DNA of 64,000 nucleotides from Actinomycetes bacterium (GTDB lineage: Bacteria; Actinomycetota; Acidimicrobiia; Acidimicrobiales; SZUA-35), in assembly GCA_024276425.1 (NCBI GenBank), contig JAJRXF010000180.1, positions 1-64,000 on the forward strand, given 5' to 3'. The position numbers and the translations under genes are program-made. Below are positions 9,224-18,467 of the stretch, piece by piece; position 1 is the stretch's first letter; every line of letters starts with the position of its first letter. The notes under the pieces are model-generated. The model was not told the DNA's origin and did no database searches. It saw only the letters and a list, made by a program, of their open reading frames with translations.

Positions 9224-10777
9224 CTACTTCCCGGCCGCAGCTAGGGCGTCAGTTAGAACCGTCACTGGCCCATCAGTCATGTCGAAGATGAGACCTGGAA
9301 CGAAACCAAGCAAGACAATCAAAGCCAACAATGGCACCCACGCAATCCATTCGGTAGGCACAACATCGGTGATGGCCGGATCATTCTCGAACTCTTCGCT
9401 AGGCCGACCAAAGGCCGTCCTCTGAAGCAGCCAAAGAAGATAGCCAGCAGCCAAGACCGTCCCGATGGCCGCCACCACCATGTAGACCCGGAACAGTCCA
9501 ACCGAGATCCCTTCCTGGGGGCTGTACGCGGCCAGAATCGCCGGGAACTCGCCCCAGAAGCCAGCCAGACCAGGAAGGCCCAGGGATGCCATCGTGGCTA
9601 GACCCAAGATCCACCCCATCCGCGGAGCCGAGATCAACAGACCACCAAGGCGCTTGATCTCCAAGGTGTGATACCTCTCCTTAATCGAGCCAGCAACAAA
9701 GAACAACAGGCCGGTGATCAAGCCGTGAGCCACCATGCCAAAGATGGCCGCATTGAGACCGAAGTCGGTCATGGTTGCGATGCCGAGCATGACATAGCCC
9801 ATGTGAGCCACCGAAGAGAAGGCGATAAGTCGCTTCATATCCGTTTGAGCCAAACAGCCAAGGGCACCATAAATGATGCCAATGACAGCCAACAAACCAA
9901 TCCAGGGGGCCCATTTTATCGAAGCTTCGGGAAGGATCTGAATGGCAATCCGGATGAACCCGTAGGTGCCGAGCTTCAACAAGACTGCGGCCAGGATTAC
10001 CGAGCCCTGGGTTGGAGCCTGGGTGTGGGCGTCGGGGAGCCAGGTGTGAAACGGAAACATCGGCACCTTGATACCAAAGCCCAAGAACATGCCAGCGAAG
10101 ATCAGAACCTGAGTGCTGAGCTTGACGTCATTGGACTGGACGGCTTCGGCTAAGCCGACCATGTTGAAGGTGGTTCCGCCGGTGACCCAGTAGAGGGCCA
10201 GGAAGCTCACCAGCATGAGGGCAGACCCAAACAAGGTGAAGAGGAAAAACTTGATGGCGGCATAGAGCCGGTTCTCGCCGCCCCAGACGCCGATCATGAA
10301 GTACATGGGGAGGAGAACGACCTCGAAGAAGACGAAGAACAACACCAAGTCTTGGGCCACAAAGCTGCCAAGCATGCCGGTGTGGAGCACCAGCGTCAGC
10401 ATCAGGAATGCCTTGGTATTGCCGGGCTGAGGGATGTGATTCCAGCTGTAGACGATGACCAATGGGACGACCAGCAAGGTCAGGGCAATGAGCGGAACAG
10501 AAATGCCATCAACGGCCACGGTGTAGCGGGCATTAATGATATTGATCCAGGGTCTGTCAATGAGATAGCTGAGCTCGCTCCATTTCGCCGACCCCAGTCG
10601 ATAGAAATCGACCACCATCCAGCCACCAATAATTCCGGTGATGACCGTTGTGGCCAAGGCGATGGTTTTGTGGGCTTCTTCATTCTTGCCTGGGACCATC
10701 ATCATTATGGCCGCCCCAACCAGAGGCAGGAAGACCATGAGAGTGATGCCGTAGTCGGCGAGGAAGGACTGTTCCAT
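9224..10777 (-). CDS. nuoM: NADH-quinone oxidoreductase subunit M (11-subunit complex)
   Basis: 517 aa antiporter-like membrane subunit. FFVFFEVVLLPMYFMIG carries the conserved helix-5 Glu, and GFGIKVPMFPFHTWLPDAH the conserved Lys and broken-helix region. LLKLGTYGFIRI is typical of NuoM. Contributes one of the proton channels in the membrane arm. Starts 12 bases after nuoL and precedes nuoN by 6. Confidence 0.96.
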   Translation of the reverse strand: MEQSFLADYGITLMVFLPLVGAAIMMMVPGKNEEAHKTIALATTVITGIIGGWMVVDFYRLGSAKWSELSYLIDRPWINIINARYTVAVDGISVPLIALTLLVVPLVIVYSWNHIPQPGNTKAFLMLTLVLHTGMLGSFVAQDLVLFFVFFEVVLLPMYFMIGVWGGENRLYAAIKFFLFTLFGSALMLVSFLALYWVTGGTTFNMVGLAEAVQSNDVKLSTQVLIFAGMFLGFGIKVPMFPFHTWLPDAHTQAPTQGSVILAAVLLKLGTYGFIRIAIQILPEASIKWAPWIGLLAVIGIIYGALGCLAQTDMKRLIAFSSVAHMGYVMLGIATMTDFGLNAAIFGMVAHGLITGLLFFVAGSIKERYHTLEIKRLGGLLISAPRMGWILGLATMASLGLPGLAGFWGEFPAILAAYSPQEGISVGLFRVYMVVAAIGTVLAAGYLLWLLQRTAFGRPSEEFENDPAITDVVPTEWIAWVPLLALIVLLGFVPGLIFDMTDGPVTVLTDALAAAGK

Positions 10778-10789
10778 TTGCTATTTCCC

Positions 10790-13048
10790 TTACACAGCGA
10801 CGATGAAGACGGCGGCCAGCAAGGCGGCCGCTGCAAACATCAGGGTTGCGTACTGTCGGATCTTTCCGGACTGCACCTTGCGGAGGACTTCACCGGAGCT
10901 TTCTGCTCCGAATCCTGAAGCGTTGACTGCACCATCAATTGCGCCTTGGTCAATGAAGCGATAAACGAACCGACCAATAATGGTCGACCCGGTTCCGGCC
11001 GCATTGATGATGCCATCCAAGACGTTCTGGTTGAACCAATAGGCGGCTCGAGCCACCGGCCCCTTCGTTCCACCGGCAATCACGCCAGTATAAAGGTGGT
11101 CCAGATAATACTTCTCAACCAGCAACTTGTGACCAGCTCGGGCCAGCCTGTTCTTGTCCCGGAGGCCTCCGGTTACCTCGGTGGCCAGCTTGTCCTTTGC
11201 GTACAGCTTGGAGTAGTACGTCCAGACCAGCAGCCCCGTCGCCAAACCAATAATGGTTGCCAACAAGGCCAGGGCCACGCTGGGCTTAGCATGCCCAATC
11301 GTTGGGAAGGAACTGATACCGGACGGTTCGACCCAGCGAATGAACTTCTCCCCAATCCGGCTTCCCAGGACTGGGAATCCCTCAGGAATGTTGAATAGGC
11401 CAGCGAACACTGCTCCAAAGGCCAGAATGATCAAGGGGGTAGTAATCAGTGGGCCGGACTCGTGTGGCGTCTCGTGACCCCGGTACTCTCCAAAGAACGT
11501 CAGCCAGATAACTCGGACCATGTACCCAGCCGTCATTCCTGCTGCGATCATGCCGAAAATGAACGGAACCCAATAGGTTCCGTTACCACCGGTTCCGGGG
11601 AACGCACCGGCTCCAACCAAGATCTCGTCCTTGGACCAGAATCCAGCCAGGGGTGGGATGCCAGCCAGTGCTCCGGATGCAATGACGAAGGTCCAGAACG
11701 TCTTGGGCATGAACTTGCGTAGACCCCCCATGTCCTTCTTCATATCAAAGCTGTGATGGCAGGCGTGGCTGACCGAGCCAGCGCCAAGGAACAGGGCCGC
11801 TTTGAAGATGGCGTGGGTGAACAAGTGGAAGAAGGCCGCGGTATAGGCGCCGACACCAAGGGCTAGCACCATGTAGCCGAGCTGTGAGACCGTTGAGTAG
11901 GCCAGGACCTTCTTAATGTCGTCTTGAACAAAGGCCAAGGCGCCTGCCCCCACAGTGGTGATACCGCCGATGAGGGCCATGGCATTGAGGGTCCCTCCCG
12001 AGATGCCAAAGCCGATGAAGAAGACGGCATAAAGGCGACCGATGAGGTAGATACCAGCGACGACCATGGTGGCGGCGTGGATCAGAGCAGACACTGGTGT
12101 TGGTCCAGCCATGGCGTCAGGCAGCCAAGTGTGAAGGATGAACTGCCCCGACTTGGACATGACAGCGGCCATCAAGAAGAGACCAGCTACGAGAAGGGTG
12201 TTCTTGGAGATGGCACCGGAGATAGCAGCTTCATTGATGGCGACAATGTCAAAGGTCTTACCGGCCCCAAAATAGAGGATGATCATGCCGACCAACAGAC
12301 CAATGTCACCGACACGGTTGGTCAAGAAGGCCTTGAGTGCGGCATCGGAGTTTGGTTTTTCCTCCCACCAATGCCCAATTAGGGCAAAGGAGCAGACTCC
12401 AACCAGTTCCCACCCGACGATCAACTGGAGCGTGCTGGAGGACAACACCATAAACAACATGGAGGCCGTGAACAGCGACAAGAATGCAAAGTAGTGGGTG
12501 TAGCGGCGATCCCCAGCCACATAGTCAGTGGAATAGACGTGGACCAGTCCGGATATGAACGTCACAACCACCAAGAGCAGCACGGACTGACCATCAACCA
12601 GGGTGCCAACGGTGATATCAGAGCCACCCTCCGAAGCCGGCCCGCCATTTTGGAACCAGGTGACGTCATTGACGACGGGGCAGGGACTGAACCTTTGCTC
12701 ACCGTGGCCACTCTCGCCACCGCCCTCTCCCTCACCTTCGCCCTCAGCCGCAGCCTCAGTGTCGTGATTGCTCCCACCAACGGCTACTTCACCTCCGGCG
12801 CAGGAAATCGGACCAGCCTGAGCCTCGTTGACGTCCCCGTTGTAGCCGATCCAGGAAAAGGCGATGACGAGCGCAAACAAGAAGGAGCCAACGACCGCTG
12901 GCACACCAACCAGGTGCGGCTTGATGCTCAATCGTTTGGAGAAAAACAGAATGAAGAGAAAGGAGGCGGCCATGACAGCCGGAATAAGCCAGACATAGTT
13001 AAAGACCGTGGGCACAGCGACGGCTTCGGCAGCAAGAAGAAGGTTCAC
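10790..13048 (-). CDS. nuoL: NADH-quinone oxidoreductase subunit L with acidic Gly-rich insertion (11-subunit complex)
   Basis: 752 aa, longer than the usual 610-650. Distal proton-pumping subunit: conserved Glu in VGWELVGVCS, Lys in MSKSGQFILHTWLPDAM, and the long lateral helix at the C-terminus. Unusual: residues about 71-140, in the loop between helices 2 and 3, hold an insertion with an EGEGEGEGG run (102-110) bracketed by Cys83 and Cys123. GTG start with GGGAG upstream. Followed by nuoM after 12 bases. Confidence 0.94.
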   Translation of the reverse strand: MNLLLAAEAVAVPTVFNYVWLIPAVMAASFLFILFFSKRLSIKPHLVGVPAVVGSFLFALVIAFSWIGYNGDVNEAQAGPISCAGGEVAVGGSNHDTEAAAEGEGEGEGGGESGHGEQRFSPCPVVNDVTWFQNGGPASEGGSDITVGTLVDGQSVLLLVVVTFISGLVHVYSTDYVAGDRRYTHYFAFLSLFTASMLFMVLSSSTLQLIVGWELVGVCSFALIGHWWEEKPNSDAALKAFLTNRVGDIGLLVGMIILYFGAGKTFDIVAINEAAISGAISKNTLLVAGLFLMAAVMSKSGQFILHTWLPDAMAGPTPVSALIHAATMVVAGIYLIGRLYAVFFIGFGISGGTLNAMALIGGITTVGAGALAFVQDDIKKVLAYSTVSQLGYMVLALGVGAYTAAFFHLFTHAIFKAALFLGAGSVSHACHHSFDMKKDMGGLRKFMPKTFWTFVIASGALAGIPPLAGFWSKDEILVGAGAFPGTGGNGTYWVPFIFGMIAAGMTAGYMVRVIWLTFFGEYRGHETPHESGPLITTPLIILAFGAVFAGLFNIPEGFPVLGSRIGEKFIRWVEPSGISSFPTIGHAKPSVALALLATIIGLATGLLVWTYYSKLYAKDKLATEVTGGLRDKNRLARAGHKLLVEKYYLDHLYTGVIAGGTKGPVARAAYWFNQNVLDGIINAAGTGSTIIGRFVYRFIDQGAIDGAVNASGFGAESSGEVLRKVQSGKIRQYATLMFAAAALLAAVFIVAV

Positions 13049-13060
13049 AGAGGCTCCCGA

Positions 13061-13360
13061 TCAACCCTTGAGTAGGTCGGCTTCAGCGACATTGATACTG
13101 CGGCGATTGCGAAAAATCAGAAGCACGATGGCCAACCCCACTCCGACCTCTGCCGCAGCCACTGCGATGACGAACAAGACGAACACCTGACCAGAGATGT
13201 CCTGGTGAAGAGCCCCGAATGCCACCAGGTTGATGTTGACCGCATTGAGGATGAGTTCGATCGACATCAAAACTAAGACACCGTTCTTGCGAGTAAGAAC
13301 GCCATAGACCCCGATGCTGAACAAGATGGCGGCGAAGAAGAGGAACTGATTGAGGAACAT
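13061..13360 (-). CDS. nuoK: NADH-quinone oxidoreductase subunit K (11-subunit complex)
   Basis: 99 aa, three transmembrane helices, the family's usual size. The two conserved membrane Glu residues are seen in MSIELILNAVN and VAAAEVGVGLAIVLL; they form part of the central hydrophilic axis for proton transfer. Lies 3 bases after nuoJ and 12 before nuoL. Confidence 0.95.
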   Translation of the reverse strand: MFLNQFLFFAAILFSIGVYGVLTRKNGVLVLMSIELILNAVNINLVAFGALHQDISGQVFVLFVIAVAAAEVGVGLAIVLLIFRNRRSINVAEADLLKG

Positions 13361-13363
13361 CGG

Positions 13364-13921
13364 CTAATCCCTTCTGGCCACGACGACGGCCCCAATCAGG
13401 GCGGCGAGCAGGAGCATGGACAATGCCTCAAAGGGCACGATGTATTGGCTGAAGATCGAATTCGCCACCTGGCCAGTTCGCTGTACTGCCATATCGGCCG
13501 GGAGTTCGTCAGTCCCAAAGGCCTCCCACAACGAGTAGCCCATGACGGCAAACATGGAGACCGCGCTCAACCCGCCGATCCACTTCGAGTCATAGTCAAG
13601 ATCGCCGTCATCACCAATCTTGGCCCGAGTCAACATGACACCAAACAGCAGGAGCACCATGACCGCTCCGATGTAAACCATGACCTGAGTAGCGGCAGCA
13701 AACTCGGCCCCAAGCACGATGTAGGTGGCAGCCACCACCGTAAGCACCACTAGCAGATAGAGGGCGGCGTGAACCACGTTCTTGGTGGTCACCATCTTGA
13801 GAGCAGCCACTATTCCAACAGCAGCAATGACATAGAAGAACGTATTGATAACCCACAATTCGTTTGGGGTCAGAGCAATCGGATTGGTCGACTGAATGGC
13901 CAGCAGGGCAGAGGACATCAT
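13364..13921 (-). CDS. nuoJ: NADH-quinone oxidoreductase subunit J (11-subunit complex)
   Basis: 185 aa membrane subunit with about five helices. VHAALYLLVVLTVVAATYIVLGAEF and QVMVYIGAVMVLLLFGVML (each noted in part) correspond to the conserved helices 2-3 that gate coupling in complex I. Start ATG overlaps the nuoI stop by four bases (ATGA), so translation is probably coupled. Confidence 0.95.
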   Translation of the reverse strand: MMSSALLAIQSTNPIALTPNELWVINTFFYVIAAVGIVAALKMVTTKNVVHAALYLLVVLTVVAATYIVLGAEFAAATQVMVYIGAVMVLLLFGVMLTRAKIGDDGDLDYDSKWIGGLSAVSMFAVMGYSLWEAFGTDELPADMAVQRTGQVANSIFSQYIVPFEALSMLLLAALIGAVVVARRD

Positions 13922-14421
13922 GGGCGCGGCACCTTCTTTACCTTTGCTGCGGACCCGGCCTCATAGGACTCATACTCTGGCACCGTCTCCATCCACTGAC
14001 TCAACCGAGTCTTATCGTGGAGCAGGTCGGCGATCCGTGGTTCGGAGTACTCATACTCTGGGCTCCAGAAGATGGCGTCGAAGGGGCAAACCTCGACACA
14101 AATCCCACAGTACATGCACAAGCCGTAATCGATATCGAACCGGTCAAGGGCGTTCACCGTCCGTGGCTTGCCCCCGGTTCGGCGGGGCGGAGCCAACGTC
14201 TTATGACCCTCGATGAAAATGCACCAATCGGGACACTCCCGAACACAAAGCATGCAGGCCGTGCAGTTTTCTTGGTGGAGGGCAATGACACCCCGAGCCC
14301 GAGGTGGTGGGTCTTCCTTCTCGTGGGGGTACTGAACCGTTTCCGCACCGGTGGTCACAGTCTTGATGATTTCCTTAAAGGTGACACCAAGGCCGGTAAT
14401 CAAGCCTGGAACTAGACCCAT
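13918..14421 (-). CDS. nuoI: NADH-quinone oxidoreductase subunit I, 2[4Fe-4S] (11-subunit complex)
   Basis: 167 aa when started at the ATG at 14421, chosen because AGGAGG lies 6 bases upstream; a longer reading would extend into nuoH. Two cluster motifs, CTACMLCVRECP and CMYCGICVEVCP, bind N6a and N6b, which pass electrons toward NuoB. In this operon, with NuoE, F and G missing, NuoI is the outermost Fe-S subunit and so the likely docking point for an electron donor such as ferredoxin (inference from cyanobacterial and archaeal relatives). Confidence 0.95.
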   Translation of the reverse strand: MGLVPGLITGLGVTFKEIIKTVTTGAETVQYPHEKEDPPPRARGVIALHQENCTACMLCVRECPDWCIFIEGHKTLAPPRRTGGKPRTVNALDRFDIDYGLCMYCGICVEVCPFDAIFWSPEYEYSEPRIADLLHDKTRLSQWMETVPEYESYEAGSAAKVKKVPRP

Positions 14422-14461
14422 GAGAGTCCTCCTGTGCTCGGAACTACCCTCGTCACACCCA

Positions 14462-15526
14462 TCACAGCCATACCTTGAAAGCACCGGTAACGGCGATGTT
14501 GAGCAGCGAAAGCGGAATCAGGAATTTCCAGGCGAACTTTTGCAACTGATCTTCCCGAAAGCGAGGGAAAGTGAAGCGAACCCAATAGACAACAAAGGTC
14601 AAGAGCAACATCTTGGCCAGCATGACTCCGGGACCAATAAGGTTGAAATACTGCCAGTTGGCGTCCACCCCGAGCAGATCATGGACGAAGGGTGGGACCT
14701 GCCACCCACCAAGAAACAAGGTGGCACCAAGGAAGGCGAAAATGTTCGCTGTGGCGAACTCGCCGATGAAGAACATCAGGAACCGAAACCCGGAGTACTC
14801 CGTCATGTAACCCGAGACCAGTTCGGACTCGGCAATGGGCATATCGAATGGAACCTGGGTCAACTCGGCCTGAACGGCAACCAGAAAGATGAAGAAGCCG
14901 ATGAACTGGGTGAAGAAGTAGGGGTTGCCAAGCCCACCGAAGCCGAAGATCTCCCCTTCGGTTTGGGCGGTAACGATGCCTTGCAGGTTGAGGGTGCCCG
15001 CCTGGATGACAACACCAACAACGGCCAGGATGAGGGGTAACTCATAGGCAATCAACTGACCAGCCGCTCGCAAGCCACCCAACAAGGAGTATTTCGAGGC
15101 CGAAGCCCAGCCAGCCATGATCACGCCAACAACCGAAACCGATGACACAGCGAGAGCAAAGAACACGCCCGTGTCGAGATTGATGAAGGTCGCTTGGGGC
15201 CCGAAAGGGATGACAACGGCCAACAAGAAGGTGCTAAGCAAGACAACATAGGGAGCTAGCGCAAAGACCCTCCGGTCGGCCTTGGCCGGAAAAATATCTT
15301 CCTTTTGAAGGTTCTTACCGACCTCGGCCAGAAGTTGCATCGAACCATACGGACCGGCCTCCATCGGGCCAAGGCGACTCTGCATGAACGAAACCATCTT
15401 GAACAGGTAGAGGTACACGGTCACACCGGCAGGCAGTAGCACCACCACAATGGCAAAAATTAGGCGGACAACTGTGTCAGCCCACCACGGCCAATCCAGC
15501 CAGAACCACTCAACGGCGAGCATCAT
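14462..15526 (-). CDS. nuoH: NADH-quinone oxidoreductase subunit H (11-subunit complex)
   Basis: 354 aa from the ATG at 15526, whose ATGA overlaps the nuoD stop; a second ATG follows at once. A longer in-frame reading into nuoD is rejected. Eight-helix heel subunit forming the quinone channel. SFMQSRLGPMEAGPYG corresponds to the conserved RxGP loop, and FDMPIAESELVSGYMTEYSG to the conserved acidic E-channel loop. Followed by nuoI after a 40-bp gap. Confidence 0.95.
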   Translation of the reverse strand: MMLAVEWFWLDWPWWADTVVRLIFAIVVVLLPAGVTVYLYLFKMVSFMQSRLGPMEAGPYGSMQLLAEVGKNLQKEDIFPAKADRRVFALAPYVVLLSTFLLAVVIPFGPQATFINLDTGVFFALAVSSVSVVGVIMAGWASASKYSLLGGLRAAGQLIAYELPLILAVVGVVIQAGTLNLQGIVTAQTEGEIFGFGGLGNPYFFTQFIGFFIFLVAVQAELTQVPFDMPIAESELVSGYMTEYSGFRFLMFFIGEFATANIFAFLGATLFLGGWQVPPFVHDLLGVDANWQYFNLIGPGVMLAKMLLLTFVVYWVRFTFPRFREDQLQKFAWKFLIPLSLLNIAVTGAFKVWL

Positions 15527-16695
15527 CGGTCGATGTCTCCCAGGATGAAATAAAGCGAGGCAAGGATAGTGATCACGTCCGGTACGTAGGCCCCCTTGAG
15601 CAGCCATGGCGAGATGGACATGTTCGAGAAGCTGGCGGAACGAATCTTAACCCGGAACGGCTCAAGGCCACCCTGACTGACAACGTAATAACCCATCACC
15701 CCCAGTGGATTTTCGGTTTCGACGAAGGCTTCGCCCTCGGGAACCTTGATGATCCTCGGGACTTTGGCCATGATCGGGCCAGCGGGGATGGAATCCAAGA
15801 GCTGTTCAACAATCTTGCAGCTCTCCCGGGTTTCCTGCAGACGGACCCAATAGCGGGCGAAAGAGTCGCCATCGGGGTGAGTCCAGACCCGCCAGTCAAC
15901 CTGGTCATAGGCCAGGCCAGCGGGGCTGTCTCGACGGAGATCCCAATCGACCCCTGAGGCCCGTAGGTTTGGTCCGCTCAGGCCATAGCTCAGAGCAACG
16001 TCGGGCGGAATGACTCCGATATTGCGCGTCCTTGCTTGGAAGATTTCGTTGCCGATGATCAGATCGTCCATCTGGTCACAGAACTTGTGAATCTCACGAA
16101 GGGAACGCTTTGTCTCTTCGATCCAGCCAGCGGGGAGATCGTCCTTCAGCCCACCGATACGATCGAAGTTCGGGTGAAAACGACCGCCGGTGGCCGATTC
16201 GATCTGGTTCAGGATGTGCTCGCGGTCACGGAACGCATAGAAGATCGGGGTAACCGCGCCCAACTGCACCCCCATGTCGCCCAGGAAAAGCGTGATGTTG
16301 GCGATCCGGGCCATTTCAAACAAAATGGTGCGAATGTGTTGGGCCCGGGGAGGAGCCTCAATGCCCATGAGTTGCTCACAGGCAAGAATAAACGGGACCT
16401 CATTGGCAAAGCTCCCCAGCCAGTCGATCCGATTAATCAGGGCCGTGACCTGAGGGTAGGTGCGAACCTCGGCCAGTTTCTCATAGCCGCGGTGCATATA
16501 GCCCATGACTGGATTGGCTTCGACGACCTGCTCACCATCAAGCCGAGCAACGATTCTCAGCGTGCCGTGAGTGGCCGGGTGCTGAGGCCCAATGTTTAGC
16601 GTCATTCCCTCGGCCTCAAGCTCGACGTTCACCCGAGCGTCCGCTGCTTGGGCCGCTATGTAGGCAAGTTGTCTGCGATCGCTAATGGCGGTCAT
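15523..16695 (-). CDS. nuoD: NADH-quinone oxidoreductase subunit D, 49-kDa (11-subunit complex)
   Basis: 390 aa. Forms the quinone-binding cavity with NuoB. LNIGPQHPATHGTLR (33-47) is the beta1-beta2 quinone-site loop with its His residues; the C-terminus ILGDIDR is the canonical (V/L)xGDVDR ending. Arg89 in NRIDWL aligns by motif with the Arg near cluster N2 that NDUFAF7 dimethylates in mitochondrial NDUFS2. Overlaps nuoC by four bases. Sequence is clearly divergent from the other NuoD (34808). Confidence 0.95.
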   Translation of the reverse strand: MTAISDRRQLAYIAAQAADARVNVELEAEGMTLNIGPQHPATHGTLRIVARLDGEQVVEANPVMGYMHRGYEKLAEVRTYPQVTALINRIDWLGSFANEVPFILACEQLMGIEAPPRAQHIRTILFEMARIANITLFLGDMGVQLGAVTPIFYAFRDREHILNQIESATGGRFHPNFDRIGGLKDDLPAGWIEETKRSLREIHKFCDQMDDLIIGNEIFQARTRNIGVIPPDVALSYGLSGPNLRASGVDWDLRRDSPAGLAYDQVDWRVWTHPDGDSFARYWVRLQETRESCKIVEQLLDSIPAGPIMAKVPRIIKVPEGEAFVETENPLGVMGYYVVSQGGLEPFRVKIRSASFSNMSISPWLLKGAYVPDVITILASLYFILGDIDR

Positions 16696-17426
16696 GAGGG
16701 TACGTCTTGTGGATTCTCAGTGGAGGCGGATGGTGAAAGTTTGGGCTCAGCCGTCGGTGGCTCTACAGCTTCAGGCATTGGTTCAACGTCAACGATGCCA
16801 GGCCAAGGTTTTACTATGCGAGACAACAGTGGAAAATCCTTCCGGAGAGGATGTCCCTCAAAAGCGCTAGGGAGGTACAGGGCGGTGAGACCAGGGTGTC
16901 CGGCGAAGTGAACTCCAAACATTTCGGCCGCTTCTCGCTCGTGCCAGTTGGCTCCGGGATACTCCTTGACCCAAGTGCCAACGCTCAGGGTGTCCTCGGG
17001 GAAGTCGGCCTTGACCGTTAGTCCCAGATTGGTGGTCAGACTATGGACCCGAGCGAGAACCTGGAAGCGAGTTGAGCCCCCGCCATAACCTGTCCCCAGC
17101 GTTTGGTCTGCTTCTTCGATTGACTCCCCGGCTGCTTGAGCCAGTGACACCTCGACCGCTGAATCATTCGAGCGGCCATAGGGGGAAGGCAACCAGTCGA
17201 TCACGGACAAGAAGTTGAAGAACCGGAACTGCTGATGGTTTTGTAGGTACTCAGCGGTGGCCCCCCACGATTCGCTGCTAACCCGGATCCACAGATCTTT
17301 TCCTGGCAGAAGATGCGATCCGACTAAGTCGTGGCCAAGATCAGCCGCAATCGCCTCAAGAAGGGCAGACCTGGCCTCATCGACCACAGGCTCCTCCGTG
17401 GTCGTCTCATCTGAGGAGTCGGCCAT
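16692..17426 (-). CDS. nuoC: NADH-quinone oxidoreductase subunit C, 30-kDa (11-subunit complex)
   Basis: 244 aa. Conserved core includes FNFLSVIDWLPSP and the C-terminal signature REAAEMFGVHFAGHP..LRKDFPL. Has a Ser/Glu-rich N-terminal extension and a Pro-rich C-terminal tail of about 40 residues that is not part of the family core. Structural peripheral-arm subunit without cofactors. ATG overlaps the nuoB stop by one base. Confidence 0.94.
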   Translation of the reverse strand: MADSSDETTTEEPVVDEARSALLEAIAADLGHDLVGSHLLPGKDLWIRVSSESWGATAEYLQNHQQFRFFNFLSVIDWLPSPYGRSNDSAVEVSLAQAAGESIEEADQTLGTGYGGGSTRFQVLARVHSLTTNLGLTVKADFPEDTLSVGTWVKEYPGANWHEREAAEMFGVHFAGHPGLTALYLPSAFEGHPLRKDFPLLSRIVKPWPGIVDVEPMPEAVEPPTAEPKLSPSASTENPQDVPS

Positions 17427-17935
17427 TAGTCGACCACCCCAACCGCGAGGGGATCACGTTTCCACTTCTGGGCCATGTCCTCATTCTGGATGATCTCTTG
17501 AAGAAGCACGATTCCCTCGAGCAGCGCCTCAGGCCTGGGTGGACAGCCAGGAACATACACGTCGACGGGAATGATCTGGTCAACCCCCTTAGTCACCGAG
17601 TAACTATCCCAATATGGCCCACCGCAGTTGGCGCATGAACCCATAGAGATTACGTATTTTGGTTCGGGCATCTGCTCGTACAAACGGCGGATGGCTGGGG
17701 CCATCTTGTCAGTAACAGTTCCCGAGATGACAACAAGGTCGGCCTGGCGTGGACTGGCCGGGAGGGGGATGACGCCGAGCCGCATGACGTCGTAGCGAGG
17801 CGAGCCAAAAGCAGCACCCATCTCGATGGCACAGCAAGCAAGACCCCACTGGTACACCCAGAGTGAGTATTTGCGACTGGTATTCAGGATTGCTGTCAGG
17901 GGCTTGGGAAGCTTGCCTGATTCGACCAGACCCAT
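17426..17935 (-). CDS. nuoB: NADH-quinone oxidoreductase subunit B, cluster N2 (11-subunit complex)
   Basis: 169 aa. Holds the terminal [4Fe-4S] cluster N2: tandem Cys in [10 protein letters not shown], Cys in MGSCANCGG and Cys in VPGCPPRPE. The second Cys in GSCANCGG is an additional one near N2. Transfers electrons to quinone. A 112-bp gap separates it from nuoA, the longest in this operon. Confidence 0.96.
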   Translation of the reverse strand: MGLVESGKLPKPLTAILNTSRKYSLWVYQWGLACCAIEMGAAFGSPRYDVMRLGVIPLPASPRQADLVVISGTVTDKMAPAIRRLYEQMPEPKYVISMGSCANCGGPYWDSYSVTKGVDQIIPVDVYVPGCPPRPEALLEGIVLLQEIIQNEDMAQKWKRDPLAVGVVD

Positions 17936-18047
17936 CGGGGCGCCTCTCTACCTACGATCTCGGAACGGAATACAACACCGAACCAATGATTGACCTTGCT
18001 TCGGAACTGCGAAATAAACGGGGTGAAACGAACGGCGAACGTGCTGC

Positions 18048-18467
18048 CTATACCCAGCGGAGTACACCCTTGCGCCAGGCGTACGCCAGACCAAGGGCAA
18101 GAATAAAAATGAAGATGACCATCTCCACCAAACCAAAGACACCGAACTGCTCAAGTCCGACAGCCCACGGGAAGATGAAAACTGCTTCAACATCAAACAT
18201 GACAAATAGCAGAGCAAAAATGTAGTAGCGGATCTGGCTTTGGGACCAGCCATCCCCGACGGGGTCAACGCCGCTTTCATAGTTCTCGATCTTGGCTGCA
18301 GTTGGGCGATCTGGTCGGAAAACACGAGCCAGCCCAATGAAGGTAGCGACGGTAGCGAATGCGAGCACACCAAAGAGACCAACTATGAGATACTCACGAA
18401 GAAAGTTCGAGTAGTCAGACACGGCACGAGATGCTATCTCGCCCAGAGCCCCCGAACCAAGGTTCAT
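18048..18467 (-). CDS. nuoA: NADH-quinone oxidoreductase subunit A (11-subunit complex)
   Basis: 139 aa from the ATG at 18467. This ATG overlaps the glgB TGA as ATGA, which decides the start; a longer reading would lie wholly inside glgB. Three transmembrane helices, with the conserved YESGVDPVGD loop and FDVEAVFIFPWAV. Membrane-arm subunit lining the quinone entrance with NuoH and NuoJ. Confidence 0.93.
   Translation of the reverse strand: MNLGSGALGEIASRAVSDYSNFLREYLIVGLFGVLAFATVATFIGLARVFRPDRPTAAKIENYESGVDPVGDGWSQSQIRYYIFALLFVMFDVEAVFIFPWAVGLEQFGVFGLVEMVIFIFILALGLAYAWRKGVLRWV

Noticed and set aside
7697-18467. The 11-gene nuo operon as a hydrogenase or formate hydrogenlyase (Ech/Hyc) cluster
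   Set aside because: NuoD lacks the four NiFe-binding Cys of hydrogenase large subunits and keeps the quinone-site loop; nuoA and the full JKLMN set are present, as in true complex I.
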